The notes: a model not told the origin generated them from the sequence alone. Counted from the stretch's first letter, positions 1-6,035 are shown. The stretch is DNA of 6,273 nt from JBDKTK01 sp039680225 (GCA_039680225.1 JBDKTK010000194.1:1-6273), one strand, 5' to 3'. Numbers and translations are program-made.

Positions 1-1416
1 CTCCCGGCCAATCCCGAATTTCGAAAGATAGCCGTGCAGTCCGTGGGCTCCACCGGCTACACGCTCATTTACGACCGTACCGGGAAAATGAGGTTCCACC
101 CGAACAGTGAGCTTGTCGATTTTGACCTGCGCAAATGGAAAACAAACCTCCCGGAGTTCTGGCAGCTTTTCGCATCCACCTTCGAGGGGAAGGAAGGCTC
201 CGGTTTCTATGACTGGCAGGACTCCGACGGCGTGATCCGCCGCAAGTTCATGTACATGGTGCCGATCCGCGGCACGGGCCTGATGGCGGGCGCCACCATT
301 TACCTTGGGGAGTTCACGCTTCCCATCCGGGAGACAAAAGAGAAAATCTCCCTGGCGAACCGGGAAATCAGCTCCAAACTTAACGACAGCCTGGCGAGCA
401 CCATTGCCACCTTTCTCAACATCGTCATCGCAATGATGCTCATCGTCGGCGTTATTTCCCTCATCCTGGCCCGCAGGATAACGGATCCCATCTGGGCCGT
501 TATCGAAGGCGTCAAGGCAATCGGCAGCGGCAACCTGAACTACCGGGTGGAGGTGAAAACCGCGGACGAGCTGGAAGAACTGGCCCGGTCCATAAACTGG
601 ATGGCCGAATCCCTGAAAGTGCTCCAGAGCAATATGGCCGACCGGGAAAGGCTGCTGCGGGAAATGGAAATCGCCAGGGGGACCCAGCGGAGCTTCCTGC
701 CGAAACAGGCCCCGATGATCCCCGGTTATGACATTTCGGCGGTGAACATACCGGCCAAGGAGGTCGGCGGCGATTTCTACGACTTCATCCCGGTGACCAA
801 CAAGCAATGGGGATTCGTGATAGCCGATGTGTCCGGCAAGGGGATGCCGGCGGCGCTCCTGATGGCCATCTCGCGTACGCTCGTCAGGGCAAGCACCGTG
901 GGCAATATTTCGGCGGCGGGACCGATCAGGCAGGCCAACGACCTGATCTGCAACGACGCGAGGCCCGGGATGTTTGTTACGCTGTTTTACGCCATCCTCG
1001 AACAGGAAAGAAAAAGGCTGAGATTCGTCAATGCGGGGCACAACCCGCCGCTGCTTTTCCGCCGCGGGCAGGAAAACCCTCTGGAGTTGAAGTCCAAGGG
1101 GCTCGCCGTCGGGATCAGGCAGAACATCGATCTGCGCGAGGCGTTCATGGATTTCCAGCCCGGGGACACGCTCGTCATGTACACGGACGGGGTGACCGAT
1201 GCGATAAATACGGCCAGTGAGGCTTTCGGCAAAGACCGCCTGATCAGGACAATCCGCGAAAACATCTACCTGCCGTCGTCGGTGATCATTGAAAAAATCC
1301 GCGACAGCGTCATGGCATTCTCAGCGAGCCAGTCCCAGTTCGACGATATCACCATGGTGATAATAAAAGTGCTGGGCGTGAAAAGGCCCCAAATCCCGCC
1401 GGGCAACCTTCCTTAA
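1..1416 (+). CDS. Double-Cache/HAMP/SpoIIE-type PP2C serine phosphatase (RsbU-like), 5' end cut off
   Basis: The frame is open from base 1, so the N-terminus (first membrane segment and most of the sensor) lies outside the window. Residues are counted from the in-frame GTG at 34, which is internal and not the true start. Residues 1-100 resemble the C-terminal part of a periplasmic double-Cache sensor (GSTGYTLIYDRTGKM, then HPN). A membrane segment spans about 124-146 and a HAMP domain about 147-199 (ARRITDPI, ELEELARSIN), followed by a short coiled coil. A SpoIIE/PP2C domain then runs to about 450. Its metal-binding motifs are intact: EVGGDFYDF (D247), DVSGKG (D265), NAGHNPPLL, YTDGVTDA (D385) and QFDDITM (D437, D438). 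Such proteins dephosphorylate serine on STAS-domain anti-sigma antagonists in partner-switching circuits, with the catalytic domain in the cytoplasm. No partner gene is visible here. The family call is firm; the ligand and target are unknown. Confidence 0.93.
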   Translation, partial: LPANPEFRKIAVQSVGSTGYTLIYDRTGKMRFHPNSELVDFDLRKWKTNLPEFWQLFASTFEGKEGSGFYDWQDSDGVIRRKFMYMVPIRGTGLMAGATIYLGEFTLPIRETKEKISLANREISSKLNDSLASTIATFLNIVIAMMLIVGVISLILARRITDPIWAVIEGVKAIGSGNLNYRVEVKTADELEELARSINWMAESLKVLQSNMADRERLLREMEIARGTQRSFLPKQAPMIPGYDISAVNIPAKEVGGDFYDFIPVTNKQWGFVIADVSGKGMPAALLMAISRTLVRASTVGNISAAGPIRQANDLICNDARPGMFVTLFYAILEQERKRLRFVNAGHNPPLLFRRGQENPLELKSKGLAVGIRQNIDLREAFMDFQPGDTLVMYTDGVTDAINTASEAFGKDRLIRTIRENIYLPSSVIIEKIRDSVMAFSASQSQFDDITMVIIKVLGVKRPQIPPGNLP

Positions 1417-2306
1417 AAGACATAAGTCATTTTGAACCAGTACTTGTCGCCTTCGGGCTTGTTCTGCGTAGCGAACTCGCTCTGGTATTTCAGAGTAAAG
1501 CTCATGTTCTTATAGCTGTAGCTTGCCGCCGGGCCGAGCGCCCAGACGCGGCCCTTGAAGCCGTCCGCGCCGAATTTGATTCCGTTCAATTCGTCATCCG
1601 TTGTCTGCTGGTAGTAATAACCCGCCGCGCCCAGGACCCACGATTTGCCGATGTGATATCCCAGCGCGTAATCGACGTGGAACTCCTGGCCCGACTGATA
1701 TTCCGCGTCGGTGTTCTTCGTATTGAAATCGTACATGAACTTGCCGGAGAGCTCGATACCCGAATCGCTCAGGTAAGTGGCGGCGGCGACCGGCTCAAAG
1801 GTCCAGTAGTTGCGCCCCGGGTTCGCCAGGTGGTTTTTCTCGTAATCTCCCGTGGGGGCGAATATGTCAACTCCCGCGGTAACATGGAAGTTTTTGGAAT
1901 GCCATCCCAGGATAAACGGGTTGAAGATTATGTCCCCCAGGCCCCACCGGTTGTCCTGCCTGCCCAGCAGATGGACATCGAGGTAAACGACAGGCACGAG
2001 GACCTGCATCCCCCAGTCGGCGCCCAGCACCTTCCGGTTCGTCACGTGCACAAACCTCATGACGTCCGCCACGGCGTTGATCTTGAAATCGTTCAAAGCG
2101 CTATTTTGGAACTTATCAGCGGAGTAATAATTCAGGTAATTAAGAAAATAAGTCCCCGGGGGCGGCAAGGCCCCGGCCATGAAGTCCTCCACTCCATTGG
2201 GGTAAGCGCTCCCTCCGCTCTCCGTGGCCGGGGCGGGCGCCGGTAAAATCACAGTCAGAATGATAATCAAAAGAAATAACGGGGTGATTATTCTTGCGAG
2301 CTTCAT
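1413..2306 (-). CDS. Outer-membrane beta-barrel protein, Phenol_MetA_deg/SphA-like family
   Basis: A 297-residue protein with an N-terminal signal peptide: MKLAR, a hydrophobic core at about residues 6-21, and a likely signal peptidase I site after A27 (APAPA then TES). The mature part starts with a segment typical of this family (VEDFMAGALPPPGTYFLNY). It continues with alternating hydrophobic/aromatic strands and ends in YWFKMTYVF. The terminal Phe and alternating aromatics match the C-terminal beta-signal recognised by the BAM complex. Relatives occur in clusters for aromatic-compound breakdown and are thought to pass hydrophobic substrates across the outer membrane; no such catabolic gene is visible here, so the substrate is unknown. 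I chose the ATG at 2306 because GGAGGA lies 6 nt upstream. An ATG at 2312 and a TTG at 2336 are in frame, but the Shine-Dalgarno is too close to the first and downstream of the second. Its stop codon overlaps that of the phosphatase. Confidence 0.85.
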   Translation of the reverse strand: MKLARIITPLFLLIIILTVILPAPAPATESGGSAYPNGVEDFMAGALPPPGTYFLNYLNYYSADKFQNSALNDFKINAVADVMRFVHVTNRKVLGADWGMQVLVPVVYLDVHLLGRQDNRWGLGDIIFNPFILGWHSKNFHVTAGVDIFAPTGDYEKNHLANPGRNYWTFEPVAAATYLSDSGIELSGKFMYDFNTKNTDAEYQSGQEFHVDYALGYHIGKSWVLGAAGYYYQQTTDDELNGIKFGADGFKGRVWALGPAASYSYKNMSFTLKYQSEFATQNKPEGDKYWFKMTYVF

Positions 2307-2312
2307 CTGCAT

Positions 2313-2318
2313 TCCTCC
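2313..2318 (-). promoter_or_regulatory. Ribosome-binding site of the beta-barrel gene
   Basis: The minus strand reads GGAGGA, a near-perfect Shine-Dalgarno, 6 nt before the ATG at 2306. It decides between three in-frame starts: it abuts the ATG at 2312 and lies downstream of the TTG at 2336, so only 2306 is properly spaced. Confidence 0.8.
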
Positions 2319-2343
2319 AGTAGTCCGGAAATGCAAAGTTCAT

Positions 2344-2373
2344 ATTATACAAGCGGCGAAAATGAAAGGGGAA
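2344..2373 (-). promoter_or_regulatory. Candidate sigma-70 promoter of the beta-barrel gene
   Basis: The minus strand carries a perfect TATAAT -10 box at 2349-2344. Transcription would start near 2337, giving a leader of about 30 nt that contains the GGAGGA site. The best -35 at normal spacing is poor (TTCCCC at 2373-2368, 18-bp spacer, 3 of 6 matches). The promoter may therefore need an activator or depend on the upstream region. The placement relative to the start codon is good; no direct evidence of transcription is available. Confidence 0.5.
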
Positions 2374-2402
2374 AGTAGTTTGGGGCAATCCGAAAGCTTT
2401 CT

Positions 2403-2410
2403 CCCCCCCC
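2403..2410. repeat. Homopolymer run of eight C (G8 on the minus strand)
   Basis: An uninterrupted C8 lies in the gap between the deacylase stop and the barrel gene. On the barrel gene's strand it is G8, about 54 bp upstream of the TATAAT box. A perfect 10-bp palindrome, GAAAGCTTTC (2392-2401), lies just beside it. Mononucleotide runs of this length are prone to slippage during replication and sequencing. Confidence 0.8.
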
Positions 2411-2446
2411 TTTTCCAAAAAGAGAAATAAACGAGAAAACTTCAGA

Positions 2447-4099
2447 CTACGCGGACGGCGGCATTGCCCAGCGGGGATGGGGATTGAGCTCGCATTTCTT
2501 GAGGACCCGCCCGGGCAGGCTCCCGGTATGCTCGCCCTGGTCGATGACGACCCTGCCGTTCACTATCACGTATTCGATCCCGCGGGGATACTGGTTCGGT
2601 TCGGACCAGGTTGCCACGTCTTCCACCCTGTCGGGGTCGAAGACGACTATGTCGGCGAAATAATGTTCCCGCAGCTGTCCCCTGCCCACAAGGCCGAAAC
2701 GCATCGCTGTTATCGACGTCATCTTCTCGATGGCATGTGCCAGGCTCATGATCTTCTCGTCCCGCACGTAGCGGCCCAGCAGGCGCGGGAACGTCCCGTA
2801 CGACCGGGGGTGGGGCTTGTCCTTGCCCAGCTCGCCGTAGGGCGCCAGCGCCCATCCGTCGGAGCCGATCACGACAAGGGGATGGCACATGATCCTCTTG
2901 AAGTTCTCCTCGTTAAGCGAGAAATTGATCATCCCGACCTGGTCGTTTTCCTCGATCAGGAGGTCGCGGATGAACGCGTACGGGTCTTTGCCGGCCCGGG
3001 CGGCCGCGTCATGAATCGTCTGGCCGGTAAGGGAGCGGTTCTTGTCCGTGAGGACCGAACAGATCATGATGTTCTCCCAGGAACCGATCTTCTCTTCCAT
3101 TTTTTTTACATAGTCCCTCAGTTCCGGCTCGATCACCGGGTCCACGAGGCGGGCCAGGTACTCGCTGTGCGAGCCCTGCTTTATCCATCGCGGGAAAAAG
3201 ACATTGAGGAACGTTGATGTAGCCGTGTACGGGTAGCGGTCGGCAAGGATGTCGACGCCTTCGGCCTTAACCTCCGATATCCGGGAGAGAACTGCATGGA
3301 TCTTGACCCAGTTGCGCGGATATGTGAGCTTGAGATGCGATATCTGCAGGCCCACCTTTGCCCCGCGGGCGACGGCTATGGCTTCCTCGACGGCCTCCAT
3401 CAGGTAATCGCCTTCATCCCTCATGTGGGTCGTGTAAATCCCGCCGTATTGGGCCACCTCACGGCACAGTTCGGTTATTTCGGGGGGCTGCGCAAAGCAG
3501 CCGGGTGTATAGATCAGGCCGGTGGAAAGCCCAAACGCCCCTTTGTCCATGTTTTCGCGGATAATGGAACGCATCCAAGCGAGTTCGTCCCAGGTGGGTT
3601 CCCGGTCAACCGTGCCGAGCACCTCTTCCCGGAGGCTGCCGTGGCCGAGAAGGGTCGCGTAATTGAGGGCCACTCCCCTTCTTTCCAGCCTTTTGAAGAA
3701 TCCGGTTATATCGTTCCAGTCAAGGTCGATTTCAAACTTGTCCTTCAGGAACCTTTTCTTCAGCTCGAGGCACTCGCCGCTGAGCGGAAAATAAGTGAAG
3801 CCGCAATTGCCGCCGATCTCGGTCGTTACGCCCTGGCGTATCTTGCTTTCCGCTTTAGGATTGACCAGCAGCTCGATATCCGTATGGCTGTGAGGGTCGA
3901 TAAACCCCGGCGCGACGGCCATGCCCCGGACGTCGATGACCCGCCTGGAGAGGGAGGGGCGGATCGAGGGTGCAATTTTGACTATGCGGTCGCCCTTTAC
4001 AGCCACCGCCGCCGGTTCGCCCGGCACGCCCAGACCGTTGTAGACTATGCCGTTCGTGATCAGGAGGTCATATCGTCTTTCAGGAGTTTTCTTTCCCAT
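2447..4099 (-). CDS. N-acyl-D-amino-acid deacylase (D-aminoacylase), amidohydrolase superfamily
   Basis: A 550-residue cytosolic protein with no signal peptide. It should hydrolyse N-acyl-D-amino acids to a D-amino acid and a carboxylate using zinc. The N-terminus has the small beta-sandwich strand DLLITNGIVYNG. The TIM barrel then carries FIDPHSHTD (H70, H72), EIGGNCG (C99), TTHMRDEG (H225), QISHLK (H255) and GSDG (D414). These fit the ligands and catalytic Asp I recall for Alcaligenes D-aminoacylase (H67, H69, C96, H220, H250, D366). The first five are offset by only 3-5 residues, whereas the Asp is shifted by about 48, which implies a 40-odd-residue insertion between H255 and D414. PHPRSYGTFPR (429-439) and a C-terminal sandwich (ADIVVFDPD, VIVNGRVV) complete the family pattern. 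The ATG at 4099 is preceded by a weak GGGA. It follows the DUF554 gene by 16 nt, so the two are probably one operon. Acyl and side-chain preference cannot be read from sequence. Confidence 0.92.
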   Translation of the reverse strand: MGKKTPERRYDLLITNGIVYNGLGVPGEPAAVAVKGDRIVKIAPSIRPSLSRRVIDVRGMAVAPGFIDPHSHTDIELLVNPKAESKIRQGVTTEIGGNCGFTYFPLSGECLELKKRFLKDKFEIDLDWNDITGFFKRLERRGVALNYATLLGHGSLREEVLGTVDREPTWDELAWMRSIIRENMDKGAFGLSTGLIYTPGCFAQPPEITELCREVAQYGGIYTTHMRDEGDYLMEAVEEAIAVARGAKVGLQISHLKLTYPRNWVKIHAVLSRISEVKAEGVDILADRYPYTATSTFLNVFFPRWIKQGSHSEYLARLVDPVIEPELRDYVKKMEEKIGSWENIMICSVLTDKNRSLTGQTIHDAAARAGKDPYAFIRDLLIEENDQVGMINFSLNEENFKRIMCHPLVVIGSDGWALAPYGELGKDKPHPRSYGTFPRLLGRYVRDEKIMSLAHAIEKMTSITAMRFGLVGRGQLREHYFADIVVFDPDRVEDVATWSEPNQYPRGIEYVIVNGRVVIDQGEHTGSLPGRVLKKCELNPHPRWAMPPSA

Positions 4100-4115
4100 G
4101 TATATCCCGGACTGT

Positions 4116-4796
4116 CTATTTAAGCGCCGCCCATATTATCGCAAATACGAGTGCCGGCACAAGGTTGCCCACCCGTATTTTCACCACTCCCAGGAGGTTC
4201 AGGCCTATCCCCATTATGAGGACGCCGCCCGTCGCCGTCACGGCTTCCAGGACATTGGGGGCTTGCAGGAATTTAAGAGATGATGCGAGCATGGTAATGC
4301 TGCCCTGGACGGCAAAGACGGAAAGCGCGGAAAACGCAACACCCGGGCCGTAAGTGGAAGCAAACGCCACGGAGGCCACGCCGTCAAGGATGGATTTCGT
4401 GTAGAGGATTTCCGCATTGCCGGTCGTCCCTTCCTGGATGGAGCCGACGATGACCATTGCGCCGGTCAGGTAAAGGACGGACGAGGTGACGAACCCTTCC
4501 ACGAAAGTGGACGACCCCGAACGGAAGCGCGCCTTGAGGAAACCGCCGACAGCCTCGAGCCCGTCCTCGATCCGCAAAATTTCCCCGGTAAGGGCGCCCG
4601 CAAGCAGGCTGCCGATTACGAGCAGGAAGTCCTTCCCCGAGAGGGCCATCTGGATGCCGATTACGAGGACGGCAAGGCCCAGCGCGTGCATCACAATAGT
4701 CTTGATCCGGTCAGGGAACCGCTGCCCGGCCATGATCCCTATTATGCTGCCCGCGATAATCGCCCCGCTGTTTACCAGAGTCCCGGTCATAAACAT
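4116..4796 (-). CDS. DUF554 family integral membrane protein (YqgA/YdfK-like)
   Basis: A 226-residue, strongly hydrophobic inner-membrane protein with about six to seven predicted membrane segments (roughly residues 4-22, 36-52, 58-74, 102-120, 140-165, 188-206, 211-225). The start MTGTLVNSGAIIAGSIIG, the middle TGAMVIVGSIQEG and KSILDGVASVAFASTYGPG, and the end GIGLNLLG and RVGNLVPAL are the conserved blocks of the DUF554 family. The length matches the family (about 225-240). I chose the ATG at 4796 because AGGA lies 8 nt upstream; the ATG at 4790 (MTGTLVN) is nearly as good. A longer open frame back to 4913 would add 39 residues with no family counterpart and was not used. The family's biochemical role is not established. 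It is the first gene of a likely operon with the deacylase 16 nt downstream, which hints at a link to N-acyl-D-amino acids or similar solutes. That link is inference. Confidence 0.88.
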   Translation of the reverse strand: MFMTGTLVNSGAIIAGSIIGIMAGQRFPDRIKTIVMHALGLAVLVIGIQMALSGKDFLLVIGSLLAGALTGEILRIEDGLEAVGGFLKARFRSGSSTFVEGFVTSSVLYLTGAMVIVGSIQEGTTGNAEILYTKSILDGVASVAFASTYGPGVAFSALSVFAVQGSITMLASSLKFLQAPNVLEAVTATGGVLIMGIGLNLLGVVKIRVGNLVPALVFAIIWAALK

Positions 4797-4805
4797 TCTT
4801 CTTAT

Positions 4806-4821
4806 CCTGAGATTACCTGAG
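4806..4821. repeat. Short direct repeat CCTGAG-N4-CCTGAG upstream of the DUF554 gene
   Basis: Two copies of CCTGAG (4806-4811 and 4816-4821) are spaced exactly 10 bp apart, about one helical turn, starting 10 bp upstream of the ATG at 4796. On the coding strand the downstream copy contributes the AGGA Shine-Dalgarno. The arrangement could be an operator or chance; no regulator is nearby to support it. Confidence 0.35.
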
Positions 4822-4851
4822 CATATATCATTTGGCGGGGCAGGCAGGCAA
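4822..4851 (-). promoter_or_regulatory. Weak candidate promoter for the DUF554-deacylase operon
   Basis: On the minus strand, TTGCCT (4851-4846) and TATATG (4827-4822) are separated by 18 bp, each matching 4 of 6 consensus bases. Transcription would begin near 4815, leaving a leader of about 19 nt before the ATG at 4796. The fit is only moderate and the true promoter may lie elsewhere between 4797 and 4950. Confidence 0.25.
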
Positions 4852-4949
4852 GTTCCAACCAAGAAGACAACAATCCAAAAAAATCCCCGGGGTATGAGGG
4901 CGATCCTCCTCACTCTGAAGCGGATCGCCTTTCAGGGCCGACTATCTAT

Positions 4950-4978
4950 TTGACTGACAAAACCGAACCTGCTACTTT
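4950..4978 (+). promoter_or_regulatory. Candidate sigma-70 promoter with extended -10 for the unknown protein/methyltransferase pair
   Basis: TTGACT (4950-4955, 5 of 6 matches) is followed after exactly 17 bp by TACTTT (4973-4978). The preceding TGC gives an extended -10 (TGn). The predicted start near 4985 leaves about 24 nt before the ATG at 5009, room for the G-rich ribosome-binding region. It also argues against the in-frame TTG at 4988 as the start, since that would leave almost no leader. Confidence 0.5.
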
Positions 4979-5008
4979 TAAACTCGATTGCAGGGATTCC
5001 GGGGGTTC

Positions 5009-5446
5009 ATGGACCACACTTTTCTGTTCCAGGAAGGATTATGGCTGGCCGAGGGGGTTTATTACGACGAAAGCAGCCGTCCCCTTCCCTTCAGCGGTTT
5101 TGCCGAAATAGTCCACACCGGAAATGTCTGGCACAACCGCAGCAGGATGGAAATCCGCGCCGGCCAGGACATTGTAATTGAAAACAATTACCGGATAAAG
5201 CCGTTCCCGGAAGGCGGGGACGCGACAACATGGGAATCCGAGGACCCGGCAATCGGCCTGCTGCTCGGCAGGTTTTACACCGTGGGCGACTCAATCATCT
5301 CCACATGCATTTCCCAGCGGGGCACTTACTCAGGGACCGAGTTTCTCGTTCAAAAGAGCGAATCAAATTACATGAGCAGGGGAGTTTTTTCCGACGGGAC
5401 AAGAAGGTTATCCTCCTGGATTGTCGAGTTAAAAAAAACACGCTGA
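5009..5446 (+). CDS. Conserved-looking beta-rich protein of unknown function, possibly calycin/lipocalin-like
   Basis: A 145-residue soluble protein with no signal peptide or membrane segment. I cannot assign it to a named family. The sequence is almost all predicted short strands joined by turns, with Gly/Trp/Tyr-rich signatures: GLWLAEGVYYD (10-20), FSGFAEIVHTGNVW (28-41), IENNYRIKP (57-65), TWESEDPAIGLLLGRFYTVGD (74-94), GTYSGTEFLVQ (105-115), YMSRGVFSDG (121-130) and LSSWIVEL (134-141). A G-x-W near the N-terminus followed by antiparallel strands recalls calycin barrels (lipocalin, fatty-acid-binding or nitrobindin types), but this is a resemblance only. The ATG at 5009 is preceded by AGGG and GGGGG and fits the promoter at 4950-4978; a TTG at 4988 is in frame but has no ribosome-binding site. 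The methyltransferase starts 13 nt after the stop, so the two are probably co-transcribed and may share a substrate. The gene ends in an A8 run. Confidence 0.75.
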   Translation: MDHTFLFQEGLWLAEGVYYDESSRPLPFSGFAEIVHTGNVWHNRSRMEIRAGQDIVIENNYRIKPFPEGGDATTWESEDPAIGLLLGRFYTVGDSIISTCISQRGTYSGTEFLVQKSESNYMSRGVFSDGTRRLSSWIVELKKTR

Positions 5447-5449
5447 ACC

Positions 5450-5453
5450 GGGA
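5450..5453 (+). promoter_or_regulatory. Ribosome-binding site supporting a TTG start
   Basis: GGGA ends 6 nt before the TTG at 5460, in the short gap between the unknown protein and the methyltransferase. The frame has no ATG or GTG between the upstream in-frame stop (TAA at 5430) and the conserved N-terminal region, so TTG is the best start. Confidence 0.5.
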
Positions 5454-5459
5454 TTTGTC

Positions 5460-6035
5460 TTGAACACGCTCGTATATTTGAAGAACCTCTTGGCGGATAA
5501 GTACGTCGCATCCGTAACGCCTTCATCCAGGTTTGCCGTAAACCAGGTCTGCGGCAAGATCGATTTCCAGAAGAGCAGGACCATTATAGAGTACGGGCCG
5601 GGAACGGGGGCTTTCACGGTCCCGCTGCTGGAAAGGATGCGCCCGGATTCAAGGCTGATCGCAATTGAGAGGAACCGCAACTTCTTTCAGATCCTGAGAA
5701 GGGAGATTTCCGACGGGCGGCTCGAACTCCATAACGACACGGCGGGCAACGTCCTGCAGATCCTGGGCGACTCGGGCTCGGTCAAGGTGGACTGCATCAT
5801 ATCCGGCATCCCCTTTTCCATGATCCCCGAGCGGGACGATATCCTGCTGAAGACCTTCGCGGCGCTCAAGCCGGGCGGCAAATTCATCGCCTACCAGACG
5901 TTCTTCCAGCCGGAAAGCTGCCTGAGGCGCCCTTTGCGGAAGCTGTTTCCCTTTGTCAACTGTGAATACAGCTATTTTTGTGTCCCGCCGCTGTTGATCA
6001 TCGAGGCGAAGAAGGGGAAAAATTCAAACGGATGA
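5460..6035 (+). CDS. SAM-dependent methyltransferase, phospholipid N-methyltransferase (PmtA)-like
   Basis: A 191-residue class I (Rossmann) methyltransferase, probably cytosolic or at the inner face of the membrane. The N-terminal VASVTPSSRFAVNQV (16-30) and motif I, IIEYGPGTGAFT (42-53), bind S-adenosylmethionine, and E70 in LIAIERNRNF should hold the ribose hydroxyls. D93 (HNDTAGNV) is the adenine-side acidic position. ISGIPFSMIP (114-123) sits where adenine dimethylases have their N-x-x-[YF/P] catalytic motif. The S-G-[IL]-P form is typical of bacterial PmtA-type phosphatidylethanolamine N-methyltransferases rather than KsgA, which is also longer (about 270 residues). LKPGGKFIAYQTF (136-148) is the usual late strand. 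The TTG start at 5460 has GGGA 6 nt upstream. The gene lies 13 nt behind the beta-rich protein, and its last 38 bp overlap the opposing YihY/BrkB gene. Methyltransferase is firm; the lipid substrate is inference, and a quinone or other small molecule is possible. Confidence 0.85.
   Translation: MNTLVYLKNLLADKYVASVTPSSRFAVNQVCGKIDFQKSRTIIEYGPGTGAFTVPLLERMRPDSRLIAIERNRNFFQILRREISDGRLELHNDTAGNVLQILGDSGSVKVDCIISGIPFSMIPERDDILLKTFAALKPGGKFIAYQTFFQPESCLRRPLRKLFPFVNCEYSYFCVPPLLIIEAKKGKNSNG

Noticed and set aside
807..1220. A 137-codon plus-strand frame inside the phosphatase gene.
   Set aside because: It is an alternative frame across the conserved SpoIIE catalytic domain. Its translation is a compositionally biased shadow with no domain.
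1653..2246. A 197-codon plus-strand frame opposite the barrel gene.
   Set aside because: It is antisense to a gene with a clear signal peptide, family motifs and C-terminal beta-signal. It has no ribosome-binding or domain support.
2307..2336. Longer start for the barrel gene at the TTG (2336) or at the ATG at 2312.
   Set aside because: The GGAGGA ribosome-binding site lies inside or directly against these starts. The signal peptide begins naturally at MKLAR from 2306.
2380..2446. Possible intrinsic terminator after the deacylase gene.
   Set aside because: On the minus strand TCTCTTTT/AAAAGGGG can form an 8-bp hairpin with a 3-nt loop, but it contains wobble pairs, is AT-rich and is followed by G residues rather than a U run.
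3296..4123. A 275-codon open frame on the plus strand, antisense to the deacylase gene (with another of 246 codons at 2477-3217).
   Set aside because: Both lie opposite a gene with intact catalytic motifs and a full family match. Long antisense frames are expected from GC-biased codon use. Their translations show no recognisable domain.
4797..4913. N-terminal extension of the DUF554 protein (39 extra residues, resembling a signal sequence).
   Set aside because: Family members begin at the MTGTLVNSG block. A Shine-Dalgarno sits just before the ATG at 4796, and the extension has no counterpart in the family.
5460..6035. Annotation as a KsgA-type 16S rRNA adenine dimethyltransferase.
   Set aside because: The SAM-binding motifs are shared, but the protein is only 191 residues and has S-G-I-P where KsgA has its N-L-P-Y catalytic motif. 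It also lacks the C-terminal RNA-binding domain.
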